This document shows, one piece after another, positions 7,878 through 13,077 of a stretch of DNA of 15,845 bases (its first letter is position 1; each line of letters begins with the position of its first letter). The notes beneath the pieces were generated by a model. The model had not been told where the DNA came from, made no database searches, and saw only the letters and a list, made by a program, of their open reading frames with translations. Location of the stretch: positions 1-15,845 of the forward strand of contig CAMOLD010000018.1 in assembly GCA_946618395.1 (NCBI GenBank), written 5' to 3'. The DNA comes from an uncultured Clostridia bacterium (lineage in GTDB: Bacteria > Bacillota > Clostridia > Oscillospirales > CAG-272). A program made the position numbers and the translations under genes.

Positions 7878-9462
7878 TGCCTTCGCCCTCCTTTCCTTCG
7901 GAATCCTGTCCGGTCGGAGCAGGCTCTTCGTTCAAAAAGGAATCCAGCGAGGGTTGTTCCATGGGAACCGGGTTTTCCGCTTCTGCGGAATCTGCTTCTG
8001 CCTTCTCAGGGGAAGACTCATGAAGTGCCTTGCTTTCTTCCTCCAAAAAGCTTTGCAGGTCCTCTTCGGAAACGTTTGAAAAGAGATGATATTTTTTCGC
8101 CGTTTGATAGGTTTTCAAACGGACGCGTTCGCCAAAACTCAAATCGCCGGAACCGGATTCTTCGGTTGCGTTTCGCTCCTCCCGCTTCTGTTGGCTTTTT
8201 TTGCGGCGGCGTTCAAACGCCGATTCCGACTGTTGTGCAACGGCGGTGGGAGAATAGTAACTTTCGGTGTTGTTTGGCAGATTGCGGGCTTTCAGGCGGG
8301 AATCCAGCCAGTAATCCAGCAATTCCAAAACGGTGGCAAAAAGCGGAACGCCAATCAACATTCCGGCAAATCCCAGTAAACCACCCATCAAAAGAATGGC
8401 AATCATCACGCAAAGGGAACTGACGCCGGTGTTCTCGCCCAAAATTTTCGGTGCAATCAAATTGCCGTCCAACTGCTGAATGACAATAATACTGATTAAG
8501 AAGAAGATTACCTTTACAGGATCATCCAAAAAGATGATGATGGCAGTTGGAATCACGCCGATGAACGGACCAACCAAAGGAATAATGTCGGTGATGCCGA
8601 CGATGGCAGCAACCAAAAGCGCGTCCTGAATGCCGATGATGCGGCAGGCAAAAAAGGTCAAAAATCCAACAATCAACGAATCCAAAATTTTTCCGCGCAA
8701 AAATCCGCCGAAGGAGCGGTCGGCAACGGTAAAAATGCGGGTAATATGGAAGTTGACGGAATCGCTGAACAGCGCGCGGCGCATTTTCATCAACTGCGCG
8801 TGGCGCTTCTCTTTGGAGAACAACAGATAAACAGAGAAGAAAATGGCAAAAACCGCCTCCAGAATGCCGGACGCCGTGGAAGACAAAAAGTCCAAAAGGC
8901 GCGGCACACTGGAAAAACCGATCTTTTCGCGCAGAATGTTTTGGAGGTAGTTCCAAAAATCGCTCATTGCGTTCAAAATATCTTCCCGGTTCAAAGGGGA
9001 AAGGAATCCGCGGCCGTCTTCTTTTACGGGCAAACGGCTGTTGATTGCGGAAATTGCCCGGTTGACAGGGTCGATCAAGCGCGGGAGCTTTTCGTCAAAA
9101 TGATCCACAAAATTCTGAATGCTGTTAAAAAGCTGCGGGAAGACGAGCATGATCAGCGCAAAAACGGCAAGGGAGAACAGCAGATAGGTAAGGATCATTG
9201 CCAAAATACGGCGCAAATACGGCGCCCGGATCCGCCAAAGGACTTTGCGCTCAAAAAAGCGGAAGAACGGATTTGCCAAATAAGCAATCACAAGACCGAT
9301 CAAAAGCGGGCGGAGAACTGCCAGGACGCGCGCAAGCCAATTGTTTACGGTGGTAATGTTGGCAATCAAGAGCAAAAAAACAAAAATCAAAGCGTAGGCA
9401 ATGATTCCGCGAATCAAGCGCTTGTTGTTGTTTGTTTGAAAATTGTTTTGTCCTGCGTCCAT
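7870..9462 (-). CDS. AI-2E family (UPF0118) membrane protein, first tandem copy
   Basis: This 530-residue PF01594 membrane protein is a clear paralogue of the downstream gene: the two match closely across ADRSFG, DGNLIAPKILG (332-342) and GMLIGVPLFAT (367-377). Membrane spans are apparent at about 18-36, 45-67, 86-109, 198-216 and through the 255-385 core. The C-terminal tail (about 400-530) is long and hydrophilic, first basic (415-430) and then strongly acidic, ending in Glu/Gly-rich sequence. Within it LSFGERV...FLEEE (441-476) matches the other copy, and DLQSFLEEE (468-476) is echoed by SLDSFLNEE (505-513). AAGGAGG precedes the ATG. A good divergent promoter lies just upstream. It is first gene of a two-gene operon. 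The transported substrate cannot be named. Confidence 0.92.
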   Translation of the reverse strand: MDAGQNNFQTNNNKRLIRGIIAYALIFVFLLLIANITTVNNWLARVLAVLRPLLIGLVIAYLANPFFRFFERKVLWRIRAPYLRRILAMILTYLLFSLAVFALIMLVFPQLFNSIQNFVDHFDEKLPRLIDPVNRAISAINSRLPVKEDGRGFLSPLNREDILNAMSDFWNYLQNILREKIGFSSVPRLLDFLSSTASGILEAVFAIFFSVYLLFSKEKRHAQLMKMRRALFSDSVNFHITRIFTVADRSFGGFLRGKILDSLIVGFLTFFACRIIGIQDALLVAAIVGITDIIPLVGPFIGVIPTAIIIFLDDPVKVIFFLISIIVIQQLDGNLIAPKILGENTGVSSLCVMIAILLMGGLLGFAGMLIGVPLFATVLELLDYWLDSRLKARNLPNNTESYYSPTAVAQQSESAFERRRKKSQQKREERNATEESGSGDLSFGERVRLKTYQTAKKYHLFSNVSEEDLQSFLEEESKALHESSPEKAEADSAEAENPVPMEQPSLDSFLNEEPAPTGQDSEGKEGEGNE

Positions 9463-9522
9463 CGCGTGCGTCCTCCTTTCCGTTTTTCTCTCGCGTGCGT
9501 TGCGCGCGAAATTCCTATCTAT

Positions 9523-9551
9523 ATTCTAACCACTTTTGCGGGGTTCGTCAA
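9523..9551 (-). promoter_or_regulatory. SigA-type promoter for the AI-2E pair
   Basis: On the minus strand TTGACG (9551-9546) is separated by 17 bases from TAGAAT (9528-9523). The predicted start is about 55 bases before the first AI-2E ATG. It is back to back with the ispE promoter, the two -35 boxes being 27 bases apart. Confidence 0.75.
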
Positions 9552-9578
9552 GTATTTTTTTCGATTTTTGAAATATTC

Positions 9579-9607
9579 TTGCAAATTTTGTTTTTTTGTG
9601 CTAAAAT
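9579..9607 (+). promoter_or_regulatory. SigA-type promoter with extended -10 for ispE
   Basis: TTGCAA (9579-9584), a 17-base spacer, then TAAAAT (9602-9607), preceded by TG at 9599-9600 (extended -10). Transcription should begin near 9614, which leaves a leader of about 50 bases before the chosen ispE ATG. Confidence 0.75.
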
Positions 9608-9661
9608 AAAGGCGTGAATTTGCGAAATATTACAAAGGAAAGCAGGGGGAATACGGCGCAT

Positions 9662-10576
9662 ATGAATTTGAAAACGACCGAATACGCATATGCAAAAATC
9701 AATCTGATGCTGGATATTGCCGGCGTTCGCGAAGACGGATATCATCTGATTGACGGCGTGATGCAAGCCATCTCTCTTGCCGATATTGTAGAGGTGGAGT
9801 TTGAGGACGCCGAAAAAACCGAAGTGCATATCAAAATGACCGGTTGCCGATACCGGATTGACCCCATGTTCAATCTTGCTTATCGTGCGGCAGAACACTA
9901 TTTAAACCGCACCGGTATCATCGGAAAGGTCAAAATCAAAATCGAAAAAAACATTCCCGTTTGTTCCGGGCTTGCCGGCGGAAGCACCGACGCCGCGGCA
10001 GTTTTGCGCGCACTCAACCGCCTGTTTGAAAACCGTTTGAGCATGGAGGAGCTTTGCGCAATCGGCGAATGCCTGGGTTCAGATGTCCCTTTTTGCATTC
10101 GCGGCGGCGCAATGAGAACGCAGGGAGTAGGCGAAAAATTGACGCCCTGCAAAGGATTGACCGATTGCTATATTGTCGTTGTCCGGGCGGATTTGATCGA
10201 TCTTGACATTCGGACTGCCGGAATGTATCAAAAGCTGGACGAGGTTTACGACCGTTTCGTCGGCTATCCCGATCCGGCGCCCAGAGTGGAATATTTAATG
10301 CGGTTGTTGCAAAAAGGCAATCTTCAAGGCGCCTGCTGCTGCTTGGAAAACGTTTTTGAAAATGTTGTTTTTCGCTATACGGACGGCTGGCTTCCCGACC
10401 TGAAAGCGCGTCTGCAACAGCAGGACGGCGCGCTGGGAACTTTGATGAGCGGAAGCGGAAGCGCCGTTTATTCGGTTTTCAAAACGAAGGAACACGCGGA
10501 GCTTGCATGCCGGATTCTGGGCGACCGCCCGGCATATTGCGCATGGGTTTGCGAACCGATTTCCGAATATTTCTGA
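9662..10576 (+). CDS. ispE: 4-diphosphocytidyl-2-C-methyl-D-erythritol kinase
   Basis: This 304-residue GHMP-family kinase phosphorylates the 2-hydroxyl of CDP-methylerythritol, the fourth step of the MEP route to isoprenoid precursors. The substrate-site opening AKINLMLDI (11-19, K12 matching the conserved lysine), the ATP loop PVCSGLAGGSTDAAA (99-113), the catalytic aspartate in LGSDVPFC (D141) and the C-terminal GSGSAVYSVF motif are all present. The length is normal. The ATG at 9662 fits the family N-terminus and has AGGGGGA upstream. A GTG at 9614 in the same frame falls at the predicted transcription start and is unlikely to be used. It is transcribed divergently from the AI-2E pair and followed by a separate promoter, so it may be monocistronic or read through into the DUF1385 gene. 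Confidence 0.96.
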   Translation: MNLKTTEYAYAKINLMLDIAGVREDGYHLIDGVMQAISLADIVEVEFEDAEKTEVHIKMTGCRYRIDPMFNLAYRAAEHYLNRTGIIGKVKIKIEKNIPVCSGLAGGSTDAAAVLRALNRLFENRLSMEELCAIGECLGSDVPFCIRGGAMRTQGVGEKLTPCKGLTDCYIVVVRADLIDLDIRTAGMYQKLDEVYDRFVGYPDPAPRVEYLMRLLQKGNLQGACCCLENVFENVVFRYTDGWLPDLKARLQQQDGALGTLMSGSGSAVYSVFKTKEHAELACRILGDRPAYCAWVCEPISEYF

Positions 10577-10577
10577 C

Positions 10578-10613
10578 CGCGTTCATATCGCGTTCATATC
10601 TACGGTCTATAAT
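10578..10613 (+). promoter_or_regulatory. Candidate Pho-box-like tandem repeat and -10 element
   Basis: CGCGTTCATAT occurs twice in perfect tandem (10578-10588, 10589-10599), starting two bases after the ispE stop. A perfect TATAAT follows at 10608-10613. No -35 box lies at normal spacing from that -10. An 11-base repeat with a TTCATA core taking the place of the -35 is the layout of PhoB/PhoP-activated promoters. Assigning it to phosphate control is inference. Confidence 0.45.
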
Positions 10614-10662
10614 AGCAAAAAACACTTAAAACAGATTGCTCCGAAAGGATAAGATAAAAACA

Positions 10663-11724
10663 TTGAAAAAGAAAGAAACAAACAGTTGCGCGCTTCGCAC
10701 CTCTATCGGCGGTCAGGCGCTCATGGAAGGCATCATGATGCGCGGGCCGAAGCGGACGGCGCTTGCCGTGCGCAATCCCAAAGGCGAAATCGTCATTGAG
10801 GAATCCGAAACGCGCGGCGCAAAACGCCCAAAAATCTGCAAATTACCCATCATCCGCGGCATTTTCGGCTATATCGATTCTATGGTCATTGGCTATAAAG
10901 CGCTGATGCGCTCGGCGGAAATTTCCGGGCTTGACGACATTGTGGAAAAGAAGCCTAAAAATGGAAAAGAACCGCCCGTGGAGCCGGTTTCCAAGCAGGA
11001 GACGACTGGCGAAAAGGAACCGGAGAAAGAGGAGAAAAAGCTGCCCGCATGGGTGGTAACTGCAACCATGATTTTCAGCGTGGTGCTGGGGCTTGCCATT
11101 GCCGTGGGGTTGTTCGTTTGGTTGCCAACGTTCCTGTTCTCGCTCTTTACAAAAGCCGTTCCGGGTGCAAAAAATACGGGGAATGCCGCCGTCAATTCGC
11201 TCATCAAATCGGCGTTTGAGGGCGTGTTAAAAGTTCTTTTGCTGGTTGGCTACATGGGGCTGATTTCGCTGACCAAGGATATCCGCCGCACCTTCCGCTA
11301 TCACGGCGCCGAGCATAAAAGCATTTTCTGCTATGAAGCAGGGAAAGAGCTAACGGTGGAGAATGTTCGCTCCATGCGGCGGTTTCATCCTCGTTGCGGA
11401 ACGTCGTTTTTGGTTTTAATGGTGCTGGTGAGCATTTTTGTTTCCTTCTTTATTGACCCCATCTGCATTGCCGCAACCGGTAGAGTTCTGCCCACCGTTT
11501 GGCGCGTGCTGGTCAAAATTTTGCTTATCCCGCTCATCGTCGGCATCGGATATGAACTCATCAAATTTGCCGGTCGGCACGACAACTGGTTCACGCGCGT
11601 CATTTCCGCGCCCGGACTTTGGTTGCAGCGCATTACCGTTCTGGAACCCGACGACGAAATGATCGAATGTGCCATCGCGGCACTTAAAGCGGTCATTCCC
11701 GAGGACGGCAGCGATAAAATTTGA
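10663..11724 (+). CDS. DUF1385 family (YqhQ-like) membrane protein
   Basis: This 353-residue protein is conserved across Bacillota and Actinomycetota; its function is not established to my knowledge. Family motifs are plain: GGQALMEGIMMRG (16-28), YHGAEHKSIFCYE (213-225), HPRCGTSFL (242-250) and APGLWLQRITVLEPDD (316-331). Four hydrophobic spans are predicted at about 131-160, 187-203, 247-264 and 282-301. A Lys/Glu/Pro-rich loop (about 95-128) lies before the first span. The conserved His and Cys (H214, H218, H242, C245) could bind a metal, which is conjecture. The start chosen is TTG at 10663, with AAAGGA 13 bases upstream. A TTG at 10636 has no binding site and no in-frame ATG precedes the conserved MEG motif. 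The DUF436 gene follows after 25 bases and is probably co-transcribed. Confidence 0.9.
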   Translation: MKKKETNSCALRTSIGGQALMEGIMMRGPKRTALAVRNPKGEIVIEESETRGAKRPKICKLPIIRGIFGYIDSMVIGYKALMRSAEISGLDDIVEKKPKNGKEPPVEPVSKQETTGEKEPEKEEKKLPAWVVTATMIFSVVLGLAIAVGLFVWLPTFLFSLFTKAVPGAKNTGNAAVNSLIKSAFEGVLKVLLLVGYMGLISLTKDIRRTFRYHGAEHKSIFCYEAGKELTVENVRSMRRFHPRCGTSFLVLMVLVSIFVSFFIDPICIAATGRVLPTVWRVLVKILLIPLIVGIGYELIKFAGRHDNWFTRVISAPGLWLQRITVLEPDDEMIECAIAALKAVIPEDGSDKI

Positions 11725-11749
11725 TTTGGAAAGAAAAGAGGAATTCGTT

Positions 11750-12286
11750 TTGGAAAGTATTGCAAAACAGGGAATTCAGGCTTTTGAAGAGCTTGTTGAG
11801 GTAGCCGGTCTGACCAAAGGGCAAATTTTGGTCGTCGGTTGTTCCTCTTCGGAAATAGACGGAAAAACGCTGGGAAAAGGTTCCAGTTTTGAGCTTGCAA
11901 ACCAGCTTTTTGAGGCGGTTTATCCCGTTTTGAAAAAGAAGGGAATCTATCTTGCCGCGCAGTGTTGCGAGCATTTGAACCGCGCCCTGATTGTGGAGAA
12001 AAAGTGTGCCGAGCAATACGGGCTGGATCCCGTTTGCGTGGTGCCGTATCCCAAAGCCGGCGGATCGTTTGCAACGGCGGCATGGCGGCATTTTGAGGAG
12101 CCGGTTGCCGTGGAGCATATCCGCGCCCATGCGGGCATTGACATTGGCGGCGTTATGATCGGAATGCACCTGCGCGATGTGGCTGTTCCGGTGCGTCTCT
12201 CCATCGCCAAAATCGGGGAGGCGAACATTCTTTGCGCGCGCACCCGCCCCAAACTCATCGGCGGTGAACGCGCCAAGTATGAGTGA
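11750..12286 (+). CDS. DUF436 / TIGR01440 family protein (YwlG-like)
   Basis: This 178-residue soluble protein belongs to the UPF0340 family, typified by B. subtilis YwlG, and matches it in length. I know of no established function. Recognisable blocks are VVGCSSSEIDGKTLGKGSS (33-51), AAQCCEHLNRALIVE, VVPYPKAGGSFATAAW and GVMIGMHLRDVAVPVR. The glycine- and serine-rich first block and the paired cysteines are the likeliest functional sites (inference). There is no signal peptide or membrane span. The start is TTG at 11750 with GAGGA seven bases upstream; reading further back in frame only runs into the DUF1385 coding region and adds sequence foreign to the family. It begins 25 bases after DUF1385, and no terminator is apparent behind it. 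Confidence 0.88.
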   Translation: MESIAKQGIQAFEELVEVAGLTKGQILVVGCSSSEIDGKTLGKGSSFELANQLFEAVYPVLKKKGIYLAAQCCEHLNRALIVEKKCAEQYGLDPVCVVPYPKAGGSFATAAWRHFEEPVAVEHIRAHAGIDIGGVMIGMHLRDVAVPVRLSIAKIGEANILCARTRPKLIGGERAKYE

Positions 12287-12326
12287 ATCGCAAAAAGAAA
12301 ATCTCATAATTTGCTTTGAAAATTTC

Positions 12327-12367
12327 TTGACATTCCCTTGACAAAGTCGGGGAAGATATGCTATAAT
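12327..12367 (+). promoter_or_regulatory. Strong SigA-type promoter for mgsA, with doubled TTGACA
   Basis: TTGACA at 12338-12343, an 18-base spacer and TATAAT at 12362-12367 with an upstream TG (12359-12360) form a near-ideal extended -10 promoter. A second TTGACA lies exactly 11 bases earlier (12327-12332), too far away to serve as a -35 for this -10. The start point should fall near 12374, giving a leader of about 40 bases. Confidence 0.85.
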
Positions 12368-12411
12368 AAGATCGTATTCAAGCTTGTATCTTTGAAAGGA
12401 GCCGGATGCTT

Positions 12412-12828
12412 ATGCAAATCGCCATTATTGCGCACGATTTGAAAAAAGAACTGATGACGCAATTTTGCATTGCGTATTGCGGCATTTTGAGCAAGCATAA
12501 GCTTTGCGCAACCGGAATTACGGCAAAATACATCTCCGAGGCAACCGGGCTGGAAGTCGAGGGGCTTTTGCCGGGCCAGCAGGGCGGCGATCAGCAAATC
12601 GCGTCCCGCATCGCCTATAACGAAATTGACATGCTCCTCTATTTCAAGGATACCCGCCCAGAATCCGAGTTCAGCGATGTAAAAAAGGAAATTCTCCGGC
12701 TTTGCGACGTTTATAATATCCCGGTTGCAACCAATATTGCAACGGCGGAAATTTTAATTATGGCGCTGGACCGCGGCGATTTGGATTGGCGCGAAATTGT
12801 AAAAGCCGATATGAAAGGCAATAAATAA
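12412..12828 (+). CDS. mgsA: Methylglyoxal synthase family protein, variant active site
   Basis: This 138-residue protein belongs to the family converting dihydroxyacetone phosphate to methylglyoxal and phosphate, a glycolytic bypass that frees phosphate. It keeps the opening IAHD (H8, D9; E. coli H19, D20), K12 (K23), ATG plus T37 (T48), the GGDQQ loop with the catalytic base D60 (D71) and the VATNIATAEIL block. It differs at I36 for T47, P54 for S65, and the usual DPLxxxPHxPDV segment is DTRPESEFSDV, with no counterpart of H98. Activity is therefore likely but not certain. ATG 12412 is preferred (AAAGGAG ten bases upstream); ATG 12406 would leave only four. It has its own promoter. No terminator separates it from the thrS leader. 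Confidence 0.85.
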   Translation: MQIAIIAHDLKKELMTQFCIAYCGILSKHKLCATGITAKYISEATGLEVEGLLPGQQGGDQQIASRIAYNEIDMLLYFKDTRPESEFSDVKKEILRLCDVYNIPVATNIATAEILIMALDRGDLDWREIVKADMKGNK

Positions 12829-12861
12829 GATTTTTTGTGGAAAAGACACGTTCCCGGAAAA

Positions 12862-13037
12862 ACTTTGCAAAAAAGAGACGGATCCCCCGGCTGAAAGGAC
12901 CCGGCAAAGCCCCGCGGAATACCACTTTTTCGCCAAAGTGCATAAACCCGAAAAGAGTGAAATGTTTGGGTGGAACCGTGCGGAAACAATCCACACCCCG
13001 AACCGGCCGGAAAGGTCTGTCGAGGTGTGGTTTTTAT
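12862..13037 (+). ncRNA. T-box leader riboswitch for thrS (Thr specifier ACC)
   Basis: This leader senses uncharged tRNA-Thr and controls read-through into thrS. The T-box core GGGTGGAACCGTGCGG lies at 12968-12983. Stem I can form from ACTTTG (12862-12867) with CAAAGT (12934-12939), then an A/T helix. The specifier loop, GAGA opposite GAAT-ACC-AC, puts the threonine codon ACC at 12921-12923. A distal CCGG/CCGG stem (12887-12890 with 12901-12904) caps it. The antiterminator pairs GGG and GTG with CAC and CCC near 12978-12999 and competes with the terminator. Only 28 bases join Stem I to the T-box, so Stem II and its pseudoknot seem to be absent. No separate promoter was recognised between mgsA and this element. 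Confidence 0.88.
12991..13037 (+). terminator. Regulated terminator of the thrS T-box
   Basis: CCACACC (12991-12997) pairs perfectly with GGTGTGG (13024-13030), followed by TTTTTAT. The 5' arm also belongs to the antiterminator, the usual T-box switch. An inner ACC/GGT pairing lengthens the stem. Confidence 0.88.
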
Positions 13038-13077
13038 ATTGTTCAAAAATGGATGGATATAAAGGAGAAAAAACGCT

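Noticed and set aside
6372..9462. Calling the AI-2E pair a quorum-sensing system
   Set aside because: The family name is historical; no luxS, lsr or receptor gene is nearby and members have varied substrates.
8746..9609. Plus-strand open frame opposite the first AI-2E gene
   Set aside because: It is antisense to a clear membrane-protein gene, its translation lacks any recognised domain, and it runs through the minus-strand promoter.
9614..9661. GTG at 9614 as the ispE start
   Set aside because: It coincides with the predicted transcription start, has no ribosome binding site, and would add 16 residues not expected for the family.
12406..12411. ATG at 12406 as the mgsA start
   Set aside because: It would leave only four bases after AAAGGAG; the ATG at 12412 gives ten and matches the family N-terminus better. 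The difference is two residues and not certain.
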